From assembly GCF_010384365.1 (NCBI RefSeq), contig NZ_CP048397.1:1116001-1180000 (forward strand): a DNA stretch of 64,000 bases. The letters are read 5' to 3'. Positions within the stretch are counted from its first letter, which is position 1. Each line of letters opens with the position of its first letter. The DNA is from Streptomyces sp. S4.7 (GTDB lineage Bacteria > Actinomycetota > Actinomycetes > Streptomycetales > Streptomycetaceae). The position numbers and the translations under genes were made by a program. Below the pieces are notes generated by a model, which did no database searches, was not told the DNA's origin, and saw only the letters and a program-made list of their open reading frames with translations. Positions 9,744-21,047 of this stretch are shown here, piece by piece.

Positions 9744-11111
9744 TCAGCTGGAGGGAGCGTCGCCGCGCAGCCGTTCGCGGACCTTCTCGACCACGTCCGC
9801 GTACCGCGCCTCCGCGCCGTACCGCGTCGGTTCGTAGTACCGCTTGCCCCGCACCTCTTCCGGGGCGTACTGCTGCGCGGCGATACCGCCCGGCACATCG
9901 TGCGGATAGACGTACCCCTGCGCGTGACCGAGCTTGGCCGCGCCCTTGTAGTGACCGTCGCGCAGATGCGTCGGTACGGGACCGGCCAGCCCCTTCTTCA
10001 CGTCCTCCAGCGCGGCGGAGATCGCGTTCATCGCCGCGTTCGACTTGGGGGCCAGCGCCAGCGCGATGGTGGCGTGGCTCAGGGTGAGCGCGGCTTCCGG
10101 GAAGCCGATCATCGCCACGGCCTGGGCCGCCGCGACGGCGGTGGGCAGGGCCGTCGGGTCGGCCAGGCCGATGTCCTCGCTGGCCGAGATCATCAGCCGG
10201 CGGGCGATGAACCGGGGGTCCTCGCCCGCCTCGATCATGCGGGCCAGATAGTGCAGGGCCGCGTCCACGTCCGAGCCGCGGATCGACTTGATGAGCGCGC
10301 TCGCCACGTCGTAGTGCTGGTCGCCCTCGCGGTCGTACTTCACGGCCGCGCGGTCGACCGTCTCCTCGACCGTGCCGAGACTGATCTCCTTCTCGCCCTT
10401 GGAGATGGCGGCGCCCGCCGCGGCCTCCAGGGCGGTCAGGGCACGCCGGGCGTCTCCGCCCGCGATCCGCAGCAGATGTGCCTCGGAGTCGTCCGGGAGG
10501 GAGACCGCGCCGCCGAGGCCGCGCTCCTCGGTGAGCGCGCGCCGCAGCAGGGCGCGCAGGTCGTCGTCCGTGAGCGGCTCCAGCGTCAGCAGCAGGGAGC
10601 GCGAGAGCAGCGGGGAGATGACCGAGAAGTACGGATTCTCGGTGGTGGCCGCGATGAGCGTGATCCAGCGGTTCTCCACGGCGGGCAGCAGGGAGTCCTG
10701 CTGGGCCTTGCTGAAGCGGTGGATCTCGTCCAGGAAGAGGACGGTCTCCTTGCCGAAGCCGCCGGACGCGCGCCGGGCACCGTCGATGACCGCGCGGACC
10801 TCCTTGACGCCCGCGGTGATCGCGGAGAGCTCCACGAAGCGCGCGTCGGTCGCCTTGGAGACGACATAGGCGAGCGTCGTCTTGCCCGTGCCGGGCGGGC
10901 CCCAGAGAAGGACCGACGAGGGGCCCGCGGGTCCCCTGCCCCGCGCGGCCTGCTCGACCAGTCGCCGCATCGGGGAGCCGGGCTTCAGCAGATGACCCTG
11001 GCCGACGACCTCGTCAAGGACTCGCGGGCGCATCCGTACAGCGAGCGGGCTGCTGGACGGGTCGTTCTCCTGGCGGTCTTCGGCCGCTGCGGTAAAGAGG
11101 TCGGGCTCCAC
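9744..11111 (-). CDS. rarA: Replication-associated recombination protein RarA (MgsA)
   Basis: A 455-residue AAA+ ATPase acting at stalled replication forks. Walker A is [15 protein letters not shown], Walker B is [15 protein letters not shown], and sensor 1 is [11 protein letters not shown]. The C-terminal half has the RarA/WRNIP1 tetramerisation region ([39 protein letters not shown]). The start is GTG 11111, with AGGG about 9 nt upstream; an overlapping ATG at 11113 is out of frame. It lies 45 bp downstream of the VKOR gene. Length is typical. Confidence 0.95.
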   Translation of the reverse strand: MEPDLFTAAAEDRQENDPSSSPLAVRMRPRVLDEVVGQGHLLKPGSPMRRLVEQAARGRGPAGPSSVLLWGPPGTGKTTLAYVVSKATDARFVELSAITAGVKEVRAVIDGARRASGGFGKETVLFLDEIHRFSKAQQDSLLPAVENRWITLIAATTENPYFSVISPLLSRSLLLTLEPLTDDDLRALLRRALTEERGLGGAVSLPDDSEAHLLRIAGGDARRALTALEAAAGAAISKGEKEISLGTVEETVDRAAVKYDREGDQHYDVASALIKSIRGSDVDAALHYLARMIEAGEDPRFIARRLMISASEDIGLADPTALPTAVAAAQAVAMIGFPEAALTLSHATIALALAPKSNAAMNAISAALEDVKKGLAGPVPTHLRDGHYKGAAKLGHAQGYVYPHDVPGGIAAQQYAPEEVRGKRYYEPTRYGAEARYADVVEKVRERLRGDAPSS

Positions 11112-11156
11112 ATTCAGAACCCTATGTCAGCCCACCGACAGTGCGGACCGGCGCGG

Positions 11157-11792
11157 TCAGCCGGTCCAGAAGTCCCACCAGCGGGTCAGGATGAGCATCC
11201 CGATGATCCCGGTCCACAGAACCGGCAGCACCCAGTGGAACTCCCCCATGACGCCGCGCAGCCACCGAGGCGCCGGGATGATCCCGCGTGTGACGTTGTG
11301 CGTCGTGACGTAGGAGAACATCACGATCGTCGCCACCCAGGCGAGACAGCACCACAGGCACAGTGAGTTGATGTTGTACAGCGACTGGTACTGGAGCCAG
11401 GTGCAGAAACCGACACCGAACAGCATCCCGGCGTTCAGCCCGAGCCAGAACCAGCGCCGGTACCGCGCCCCCGCCAGCAAGCCCAGCCCCACGCACACCA
11501 CGACCGCGTAGGTGACCAGGCCAAGCATCGGGTTGGGAAAGCCGAAGGCCGACGCCTGGTCGCTCGTCATGATGTTCCCGCACGAGACCACCGGGTTCAG
11601 ACTGCACCCCGGCGTGAACCCCGGGTCCTCCAGCAGCTTGAACTTGTCGATCGTGATCACCCACGACGCCAGCACACCCGCCGCGCCCGTCACCACCAGC
11701 AGCCACGCCAGCACCCGCCCGGCCCCGATCGGACCGGTGGCGCCGTGCTCCGCCCGGTCGGCGGACACGTCGTCAAGCGCTGCACTCGTCAT
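11157..11792 (-). CDS. Vitamin K epoxide reductase (VKOR) family protein
   Basis: A 211-residue membrane protein with four to five hydrophobic segments and the VKOR active-site CLWC at residues 145-148. The partner cysteines C63 and C71 lie in a periplasm-facing loop (GCSLNPVVSCG). Bacterial VKORs reoxidise DsbA-like thiol oxidases using menaquinone, so the likely role is extracytoplasmic disulfide formation. No thioredoxin-fold partner is adjacent, and none is fused. ATG start at 11792. The hisS terminator lies just upstream, so it probably has its own promoter. Confidence 0.93.
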   Translation of the reverse strand: MTSAALDDVSADRAEHGATGPIGAGRVLAWLLVVTGAAGVLASWVITIDKFKLLEDPGFTPGCSLNPVVSCGNIMTSDQASAFGFPNPMLGLVTYAVVVCVGLGLLAGARYRRWFWLGLNAGMLFGVGFCTWLQYQSLYNINSLCLWCCLAWVATIVMFSYVTTHNVTRGIIPAPRWLRGVMGEFHWVLPVLWTGIIGMLILTRWWDFWTG

Positions 11793-11895
11793 ATCGCCGT
11801 TCCATCACTCGTGGCCTGCACCTGAAGCAGAGGGCTCAGCCATTCTGCCGTACCCGTGCCCGTATCCACCGTTCGATGGAGATAAGGAGGTACGC

Positions 11896-11933
11896 GAAAG
11901 GCCCCGGACACTCGGTGGTGTCCGGGGCCTTTC
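11896..11933 (-). terminator. Strong intrinsic-type terminator after hisS
   Basis: A perfect 16-bp stem (GAAAGGCCCCGGACAC at 11896-11911 against 11918-11933) with a 6-nt loop lies 15 nt past the hisS stop. Confidence 0.85.
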
Positions 11934-11948
11934 GGTGGTCCCGCGTGG

Positions 11949-13211
11949 TCAGACGAGCTTCGCCGTGAGGTCGGCCACCAGTGCGTCGAGCGGTACGGGT
12001 TTCTGCTCGCCGCTCTCCATGTCCTTGACCTGGGCCACTCCCTCGGCGAGATCGCGCTCACCGGCGACGATCGTGAAGCGCGCGCCCGAGCGGTTGGCGT
12101 TCTTCATGGCGCCCCTGAGCCCCTTGCCGCCGTAGCTGAAGTCGGCCGCGACCCCGGCCCGGCGCAGCTCGGTGACCACGCCGAACAGCAGCCGGCGCGC
12201 CTCCTCGCCGAGCGGCACCGCGAACACGCTGGTGGCGGGCGGCAGTTGGAGGGTGATGCCCTCGGCCTCCAGCGCCAGCACCGTACGGTCCACACCGAGC
12301 GCCCAGCCGACGGACGGCAGCGCCGGGCCGCCGATCATCTCCGAGAGCCCGTCGTAGCGCCCGCCGCCGCCGACCGCGGACTGCGCGCCGAGGCCGTCGT
12401 GGACGAACTCGAAGGTCGTGCGGGTGTAGTAGTCCAGGCCCCGTACGAGCCGTTCGTCGTCCTCGTACGCGACACCCGCCGCGGTCAGCAGCTCGCGCAC
12501 CTCGGCGTGGTACGCCCGGCACGCCTCGCACAGGTAGTCGCGCAGCTTCGGAGCGCCGGTGAGCTGCCGCCGTACGTCGGGGCGCTTGTCGTCCAGGACC
12601 CGCAGGGGGTTGATCTCGATGCGCCGACGGGTCTCGTCGTCCAGGTCGAGGTCGCGCAGGAAGCCCTGGAGCGCCTCCCGGTAGACGGGGCGGCACTCCT
12701 TGTCGCCCAGGGAGTTCAGCAGGATGCGGAAGCCGCGCAGCCCGAGCGAGCGGTACGCCTGGTCGGCGAGGATGATCAGCTCGGCGTCGAGCGCCGGGTC
12801 CTCGGCGCCGATCGCTTCCGCGCCGACCTGCGAGAAGTGGCGGTAGCGGCCCTTCTGCGGGCGCTCGTAGCGGTAGTACGAGCCCGAGTACCAGAGCTTG
12901 ACGGGGAGGTTGCCGGCCTTGTGCAGGTTCGCTTCGAGCGCCGCGCGCAGCACGGAGGCGGTGCCCTCGGGGCGCAGCGCCAGCTCGGAGCCGCCCTTGG
13001 TGGTGAGGGTGTACATCTCCTTGGTGACGATGTCGGTGGACTCGCCGACGCCGCGGGCGAAGAGTTCGACGTCCTCGAAGCCGGGGGTCTCGATGTAGCC
13101 GTAACCGGAGTTCTTCAGCGGTGCGGAGATCGCCTCGCGCACCGCGAGGTACACGGCGGAGTCCGGCGGAAGCAGGTCGTAGGTGCCCTTGGGGGCCTGA
13201 AAGGTGTTCAT
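11949..13211 (-). CDS. hisS: Histidyl-tRNA synthetase
   Basis: A 420-residue class II synthetase. It opens [18 protein letters not shown] and has motif 2 around [18 protein letters not shown]. The histidine-specific blocks are [14 protein letters not shown] and GGGGRYDGL, followed by a C-terminal anticodon-binding domain. ATG 13211 is chosen because the protein begins there in all homologues I recall; the open frame extends upstream into unrelated sequence. The SD is weak, and the start is only 13 nt after the hydrolase stop, so translational coupling is likely. Confidence 0.96.
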   Translation of the reverse strand: MNTFQAPKGTYDLLPPDSAVYLAVREAISAPLKNSGYGYIETPGFEDVELFARGVGESTDIVTKEMYTLTTKGGSELALRPEGTASVLRAALEANLHKAGNLPVKLWYSGSYYRYERPQKGRYRHFSQVGAEAIGAEDPALDAELIILADQAYRSLGLRGFRILLNSLGDKECRPVYREALQGFLRDLDLDDETRRRIEINPLRVLDDKRPDVRRQLTGAPKLRDYLCEACRAYHAEVRELLTAAGVAYEDDERLVRGLDYYTRTTFEFVHDGLGAQSAVGGGGRYDGLSEMIGGPALPSVGWALGVDRTVLALEAEGITLQLPPATSVFAVPLGEEARRLLFGVVTELRRAGVAADFSYGGKGLRGAMKNANRSGARFTIVAGERDLAEGVAQVKDMESGEQKPVPLDALVADLTAKLV

Positions 13212-13224
13212 GGGATTCGCTGCG

Positions 13225-13938
13225 TCACATTCCTCGTCGCGGAGCGGCACTCTCGCCGCCTCCGTAGCCTGCGGCCACCTCGCGCAGATAGGGGTTGGTG
13301 GCTCGCTCCCGGCCGATGGTCGTCTGGGGGCCGTGGCCGGACAGCACCACGGTCGAGTCGTCGAGCGGCAGGCACACACGGCCCAGCGAGTCGAGCATCT
13401 CGGCCGGATCGCCGCCGGGCAGGTCGGTGCGTCCGACGGAGCCGGCGAACAGCAGGTCGCCCGAGAAGAGGACGGACGGGATGTCCGCGGCCTCGGGCAC
13501 CCTGAAGGTCACCGACCCCTTCGTATGGCCGGGCGCGTGCGCGACGCCGAAGTTCAGGCCCGCCAGTGCCAGCTCCGCGCCGTCGCCCAGCTCCTTGACG
13601 TCGTCGGGCTCCCCCACGGTCAGCTCGCCCATGAGCGGCATCCCGATGGAGCGGCCGAGGGCCTTCTCGGGGTCGCTCATCATGTACCGGTCCGACGGGT
13701 GGATCCACGCGGGCACGTCGTGCGCGCCGCACACGGGGACCACCGACGCGACATGGTCGATGTGGCCGTGGGTGAGGATGACGGCGACGGGCTTGAGGCG
13801 GTGCTTGGCGATCGTCTCCGCGACGCCTTCGGTGGCCTGGTGGCCGGGGTCGATGATCACGCACTCCTCGCCCGCGGCGGGGGCGACCAGATAACAGTTG
13901 GTCCCCCAGGCCCCGGCCGGGAACCCGGCAATAAGCAC
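13225..13938 (-). CDS. MBL-fold (glyoxalase II-like) metallo-hydrolase
   Basis: A 237-residue metallo-beta-lactamase-fold hydrolase. The zinc motif is [12 protein letters not shown] (HxHxDH); further ligands are in [10 protein letters not shown] and [13 protein letters not shown], and a late His is in LSGHGPQT. The family covers hydroxyacylglutathione-type thioesterases; actinobacteria lack glutathione, so the substrate is open. GTG 13938 is preferred over TTG 13950 because GAGGA lies 5 nt before the GTG. It is upstream of and probably cotranscribed with hisS, as in mycobacteria. Confidence 0.88.
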   Translation of the reverse strand: MLIAGFPAGAWGTNCYLVAPAAGEECVIIDPGHQATEGVAETIAKHRLKPVAVILTHGHIDHVASVVPVCGAHDVPAWIHPSDRYMMSDPEKALGRSIGMPLMGELTVGEPDDVKELGDGAELALAGLNFGVAHAPGHTKGSVTFRVPEAADIPSVLFSGDLLFAGSVGRTDLPGGDPAEMLDSLGRVCLPLDDSTVVLSGHGPQTTIGRERATNPYLREVAAGYGGGESAAPRRGM

Positions 13939-14130
13939 GATCGTCCTCAAATGTCGTCCGTCGGTGGATTGCAGCAGATCAGAGCCTACCGGCGCTCCTC
14001 ATTACACAGGTAACCCATATAACGTACGGGGCTAGTCAGGCGTTCACAGGACTTGGTGGTGAGCACCGTCTGAGCACCGCCTCAGCACAGCTCCACAACA
14101 GGGCCCACGAAGACACGAGGAGACGACCCG

Positions 14131-14919
14131 GTGGTCAACAGCGAGCAGCGCCGGCGCCAGCTTGCCAGGGAGAAGTTCGAGCGACAGCAGCAGCGCCGGG
14201 CGGAGATCCGCAACAAGGCCCGGCGCCGTAACGCGGTCATCGCCGCGGCGCTGGCCGTCGTGGTGGCGGCGGGCGGCGGCGCGTACGCCATCGCGGGTCT
14301 GACGGACGACGGCGGCAAGAAGGACAGCGCCGCGGACAACCCGTCGGCGCCGCCGTCGCCGAGCGAGAGCAAGCCCGCCGGGCCGAAGATGACGATCGAC
14401 GCCAAGGCCAAGTACACGATGTCACTCAAGACCAGCCAGGGCGACATCGGTATCGCGATGGACGCGGCGAAGACGCCCGAAACGGTGAACTCCTTCAAGT
14501 CGCTCGCCGACAAGAAGTTCTTCGACGGCACGAAGTGTCACCGCCTGACCACGGAGAACATCTTCGTGCTCCAGTGCGGCGACCCCAAGGGCGACGGCAC
14601 CGGTGGTCCGGGCTACACCATCGCGGACGAGAATCTGGACGCGCTCGGCAAGCCCGCCGCGGACGGCGCGGTGACCTACCCCGCGGGGTCGGTGGCGATG
14701 GCGAATACCGGCCAGCCGAACAGTGGCGGCAGCCAGTTCTTCCTCGTGTGGAAGGACACCAAGCTGCCGCCCTCGTACACCCCGTTCGGGGCGATGGACG
14801 CCGAGGGCCTGAAGACCGTGAAGGCCGTCGCCGCCGGGGGTGTCACCGGTGACAACAAGGGTGACGGTGCGCCGAAGAAGACCGTCACCGTCGAGAAGGG
14901 CACCGTCGACAAGACGTGA
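14131..14919 (+). CDS. Membrane-anchored cyclophilin-type peptidyl-prolyl isomerase
   Basis: A 262-residue protein with a basic N-terminus, one membrane segment near residues 36-56 (VIAAALAVVVAAGGGAYAI) and a Ser/Pro-rich linker. The cyclophilin domain runs from about residue 95 (MSLKTSQGDIGIAMD), with CHRLTTENIFVLQCGDP and GGSQFFLVWKDT. It should assist folding of secreted proteins outside the membrane. The usual FxRV active-site block reads CHRLTTENIFVLQCGD, so Arg is retained and the Phe is replaced. GTG 14131 has GAGGAG about 9 nt upstream. Divergent from the hydrolase-hisS operon. Confidence 0.9.
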   Translation: MVNSEQRRRQLAREKFERQQQRRAEIRNKARRRNAVIAAALAVVVAAGGGAYAIAGLTDDGGKKDSAADNPSAPPSPSESKPAGPKMTIDAKAKYTMSLKTSQGDIGIAMDAAKTPETVNSFKSLADKKFFDGTKCHRLTTENIFVLQCGDPKGDGTGGPGYTIADENLDALGKPAADGAVTYPAGSVAMANTGQPNSGGSQFFLVWKDTKLPPSYTPFGAMDAEGLKTVKAVAAGGVTGDNKGDGAPKKTVTVEKGTVDKT

Positions 14920-15005
14920 GAGCGGGTGACCGGCGGCACGGCCCGTGGCACGGCCCCTCGGAGCACCCCGGTGCCGTACCCCGCGAATTTCGGCCGTGCG
15001 CAGTG

Positions 15006-15035
15006 CGGACAGCCGGGCCGCCGGTCACCTAGATT
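15006..15035 (+). promoter_or_regulatory. Candidate promoter for the DUF349 gene
   Basis: CGGACA (15006-15011), an 18-bp spacer and TAGATT (15030-15035). A start near 15042 would give a leader of about 126 nt. The leader contains a 6-bp hairpin ACGGGC/GCCCGT at 15091-15105. Confidence 0.4.
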
Positions 15036-15167
15036 GGCGTTGTGCGGCGCGCGGATCGGCTTCGGCGGATCGGCTTTCGCGTCGCGGAAGACGGGCGATG
15101 CCCGTCCAGGAAACTGTGGACGATGCCCGGGGGGCACCCCTCGCAGGCATCAGGTGGAGGAGGCGCT

Positions 15168-16397
15168 GTGAGCAGCGACCCGTGGGGCCGAGTCGACGAG
15201 ACAGGCACCGTGTACGTGCGCACGGCCGAGGGCGAGCAGGTCGTCGGATCGTGGCAGGCAGGCTCTCCCGAGGAGGCACTGGCCTACTTCGAGCGCAAGT
15301 ACGAGGGCCTGGTGGTCGAGATCGGCCTTCTCGAACGGCGGGTGAAGACCACCGATCTCTCGGCCAAGGACGCGCAGTCCGCCATCGATCACCTGCGCGC
15401 GCAGGTGGACGAGCATCACGCGGTCGGGGATCTCGCCGCGCTGCGTACGCGTCTCGACGGGCTTGTCGCCACGGTCGAGGCGCGCCGTGAGGAGCGCAAG
15501 GTCCAGAAGGCCAAGCAGACGGACGCCGCGCGTGAGTCGAAGCAGGCGCTGGTCGCGGAGGCCGAGGAGCTGGCGGTGAGCGACCAGTGGCGCTCCGCGG
15601 GTGAGCGGCTGCGCGCGCTGGTGGACACCTGGAAGAGCCTGCCGCGGCTCGACCGGAAGTCCGACGACGAGCTGTGGCACCGCTTCTCGCACGCGCGCTC
15701 GGCGTTCTCCAAGCGCCGCAAGGCGCACTTCGCCTCGCTCGACGCGCAGCGCGAGGAGGCCCGCAAGGCCAAGGAGAAGCTGGTCACCGAGGCCGAGTCG
15801 CTGTCGGGCTCCACGGACTGGGGCGGGACGGCGGCCCGGTACCGCGAGCTGATGACGGAGTGGAAGGCCGCGGGCCGCGCGCAGCGCGAGGCCGAGGACG
15901 ATCTGTGGAACCGCTTCCGCGGTACCCAGGACGTCTTCTTCGCCGCCCGCGGCGAGGTCTTCGCCGAGCGTGACGCGGAGCAGAGCGAGAATCTGAAACT
16001 CAAGGAGGAGCTGGCGACCGAGGCCGAGCGGCTGCTCCCGGTGACGGACCTGAAGGCGGCCCGTGCCGCGTTCCGGGCGCTCAACGAGCGCTGGGAGGCG
16101 ATCGGGCACGTGCCGCGCGACGCCAGGCCCCGCGTCGAGGGCCGGATGCAGACCGTCGAGCGGGCGCTTCAGGAGTCCGAGGAGAACGAGTGGCGCCGTA
16201 CGAACCCGGAGGCGCGTGCGCGTGCCGCGGGTCTGACGGGGCAGCTCCAGGCGGCCGTCGACAAGCTGCGTACGCAGATCGACGCGGCGCGCGCCTCGGG
16301 CAACAACGCCAGGGCCGACAAGCTGGCGAAGGAGCTCGAAGGCCGGCAGGCGCTGCTCGACCAGGCGCTGAAGGGTCTTCAGGAGTTCGGCGGCTGA
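15168..16397 (+). CDS. DUF349 domain-containing coiled protein
   Basis: A 409-residue, highly charged helical protein with three DUF349 repeats, seen as LRALVDTWKSLPRLDRKSDD, YRELMTEWKAAGRAQREAED and FRALNERWEAIGHVPRDARP. The N-terminus has a short beta-like opening, SSDPWGRVDETGTVYVRT. No enzyme motif or membrane segment; function unknown, probably a cytoplasmic scaffold. GTG 15168 has GGAGGAG 6 nt upstream and begins the conserved N-terminus; an upstream in-frame extension lacks an SD. Convergent with relA and separated from it by a strong hairpin. Confidence 0.88.
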   Translation: MSSDPWGRVDETGTVYVRTAEGEQVVGSWQAGSPEEALAYFERKYEGLVVEIGLLERRVKTTDLSAKDAQSAIDHLRAQVDEHHAVGDLAALRTRLDGLVATVEARREERKVQKAKQTDAARESKQALVAEAEELAVSDQWRSAGERLRALVDTWKSLPRLDRKSDDELWHRFSHARSAFSKRRKAHFASLDAQREEARKAKEKLVTEAESLSGSTDWGGTAARYRELMTEWKAAGRAQREAEDDLWNRFRGTQDVFFAARGEVFAERDAEQSENLKLKEELATEAERLLPVTDLKAARAAFRALNERWEAIGHVPRDARPRVEGRMQTVERALQESEENEWRRTNPEARARAAGLTGQLQAAVDKLRTQIDAARASGNNARADKLAKELEGRQALLDQALKGLQEFGG

Positions 16398-16409
16398 CGC
16401 GGGCGCACG

Positions 16410-16457
16410 ACGACGGAGCGGCCCGGCGGTGATCCCGCCGCCGGGCCGCTCCGTCGT
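16410..16457. terminator. Bidirectional terminator between the DUF349 gene and relA
   Basis: A perfect 20-bp stem (16410-16429 against 16438-16457) with an 8-nt loop lies between the two convergent stop codons. It is the longest perfect hairpin I found in the window. Confidence 0.9.
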
Positions 16458-16465
16458 CCGGTGGC

Positions 16466-19090
<2,625 letters not shown>

Positions 19091-19280
19091 GAGCGCTCCT
19101 CGTGCTTTCCGGGTCCCCCGGTCAGGTCCGGAACGGCCATGGTATCGACCCCGTCGCGCCGGTGCTCACGGGACCGGTGCCCGCGCGGGCGCGCACACGC
19201 CCTCCCACTCCCCCGCGGGGCCTGTTCAGAGCACCTGTCGAAGGGACGCGGAGAGATTCCGGGCCGATGAGAACAGAACG

Positions 19281-19313
19281 CGGACACTCCGGGTGGAATT
19301 CCCGGAGTGTCCG
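19281..19313 (-). terminator. Terminator after apt
   Basis: A perfect 13-bp stem (CGGACACTCCGGG at 19281-19293 against 19301-19313) with a 7-nt loop, 51 nt past the apt stop and upstream of relA. Confidence 0.8.
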
Positions 19314-19364
19314 CTTGTGCCGCATCTCGTCACGACGCTTTCTCGTCACCCGTGACGGTGTGGG

Positions 19365-19910
19365 TCAGACCTTGATCAGTGCCTCCAGCGGAGCGCCGAG
19401 CAGAAGCGGCTCCAGACGGTCCCTGCCGCCCAGGAAGCCCAGTTCCAGCAGGACGGCCACGGCCACCACCTCGGCGCCGGCCCGGCGCACGAGTTCGACC
19501 GAGGCCCCGGCGGTGCCGCCGGTGGCGAGCACGTCGTCGATGACGATGACGCGGTCGCCCTCCTGGAGGTCCTCCGCGTGGACCTCCACCTCGGCGCTGC
19601 CGTACTCCAGGTCATACGTCTGCGACAGCGTCGCACCGGGCAGCTTCCCCACCTTGCGGATGGGGATGAAGCCGATGCCGGCACGCACCGAGACCGGCGC
19701 GGCCAGGATGAAACCGCGCGCCTCCAGGCCGACGATCTTCGTGGCACCGTGCCGCACCGAGAGCTCCGCGAGCGCGTCGGTCAGCGCCGCGAACGCCTTC
19801 GGATCCGCGAGCAGCGGTGTGATGTCCTTGAACATCACACCCGGCTTCGGATAGTCGGGCACCTCACGGATCCGGCTGAGGAGCAACTCCCTCGTGCTGT
19901 CGTCGGTCAT
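19365..19910 (-). CDS. apt: Adenine phosphoribosyltransferase
   Basis: A 181-residue type I phosphoribosyltransferase that makes AMP from adenine and PRPP. The PRPP-binding loop is VIVIDDVLATGGTAGA. The N-terminal YPKPGVMFKDITPLLADP and LEARGFILAAPV are typical of the family. ATG 19910 overlaps the secF stop (ATGA), so it is translationally coupled to the Sec operon, and GGAAG sits 6 nt upstream. The yajC-secD-secF-apt-relA order is widely conserved in actinobacteria. Confidence 0.96.
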   Translation of the reverse strand: MTDDSTRELLLSRIREVPDYPKPGVMFKDITPLLADPKAFAALTDALAELSVRHGATKIVGLEARGFILAAPVSVRAGIGFIPIRKVGKLPGATLSQTYDLEYGSAEVEVHAEDLQEGDRVIVIDDVLATGGTAGASVELVRRAGAEVVAVAVLLELGFLGGRDRLEPLLLGAPLEALIKV

Positions 19911-21046
19911 CGACGCTTCCCGGACGGACGGCCGCGGCCACGGCCGCCGTGGCTGCGGGGACCCGCGACGGCGGCGGCGGGCGGGATGTCCCGCTCCGCG
20001 GGCTCACCGTCGTCCGGCTCCGAGCCCCTCGGCTCGCCCGGACCCTCGTCCGAGTAGTCGGGCGCCTCGCCCTTGGCCGCGGCGGCCTTGCGCTTGGCGA
20101 GGACGCGCTTCTTCAGTGCCCTTATCGACGGCTCGCGCTCCTTGAGGTCGGCGACCAGCGGAGTGGCGATGAAGATCGACGAGTACGCACCGGCGGCGAG
20201 ACCGACGAACAGCGACAGCGAGATGTCGTTCAGCATGCCGGCGCCGAGGACACCGCCACCGATGAACAGCAGACCGGCGACCGGCAGCAGCGCGACCACG
20301 GTGGTGTTGATGGAACGCACCAGGGTGGAGTTGATGCTGCGGTTGGCGACCTCGCTGTAGGTGAAGCGCGTCTGCTTGGTGATGTCCTTCGACCCCTCCT
20401 TGAGGCTGTCGAAGACCACCACCGTGTCGTAGAGCGAGTAACCGAGAATGGTCAGCAGACCGATCACCGTACCCGGGGTGACCTCGAAGCCGACCAGCGC
20501 GTACACACCGACCGTGATCGTGAGGTCGTGGATCAGGGCGATCAGCGCGGCGACCGCCATTCTCCATTCGAAGGCGATCGCGAGATAGATCACCACCAGG
20601 ATCATGAAGATCCCGAGACCCGTCCACGCCTTGTTGGCGATCTGCTTGCCCCAGCTCGGACCGACCAGGTCGGCGTTGATCTTCTCCTGGGGGATGTCCA
20701 GGTCCTGCGCGAGCTGGGCCTGGACCTTGTCGGCCTGCGCGGTGTTCAGCTCGGTGACCTGGATGCGCAGTCCGCCGTTGCCGAGCTTCTGGACGATCGC
20801 GTCGTGGCCGGAGGCCTCTTCCGCGTGGTCCTGCGCCGCCGCCACGGAGATGCTCGTCTTCGGGGTGTTGAAGACGGCACCGCCCTTGAACTCGATGCCC
20901 ATGTTGAGCCCCCGCACCGCCAGGCCCGCGATGGCCGCGATGGTGATGAGGATCGAGAGCGCGTACCAGAACTTGCGCTTCCCGACGAAGTCGTAACCGA
21001 CTTCGCCGCGGTAGAGCCGGGCGCCGAGATCGCCGAGTCGCGACAT
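19907..21046 (-). CDS. secF: Protein translocase subunit SecF
   Basis: A 379-residue six-helix membrane protein that works with SecD to pull preproteins out of SecYEG using the proton gradient. The N-terminal helix is followed by the SecF signature GLNMGIEFKGGAVF. The later helices carry the conserved TILGYSLYDTVVVFDSLKE and NRSINSTLVRSINTT. The C-terminal 60 residues are a charged cytoplasmic tail. ATG 21046 has AAGGAGG 6 nt upstream and lies 1 nt after the secD stop. The open frame extends upstream but without family match. Confidence 0.96.
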   Translation of the reverse strand: MSRLGDLGARLYRGEVGYDFVGKRKFWYALSILITIAAIAGLAVRGLNMGIEFKGGAVFNTPKTSISVAAAQDHAEEASGHDAIVQKLGNGGLRIQVTELNTAQADKVQAQLAQDLDIPQEKINADLVGPSWGKQIANKAWTGLGIFMILVVIYLAIAFEWRMAVAALIALIHDLTITVGVYALVGFEVTPGTVIGLLTILGYSLYDTVVVFDSLKEGSKDITKQTRFTYSEVANRSINSTLVRSINTTVVALLPVAGLLFIGGGVLGAGMLNDISLSLFVGLAAGAYSSIFIATPLVADLKEREPSIRALKKRVLAKRKAAAAKGEAPDYSDEGPGEPRGSEPDDGEPAERDIPPAAAVAGPRSHGGRGRGRPSGKRR

Positions 21047-21047
21047 C

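Noticed and set aside
11881..11891. AAGGAGGT on the plus strand near the hisS terminator
   Set aside because: No start codon with an open frame follows at proper distance; it is chance sequence next to the hairpin.
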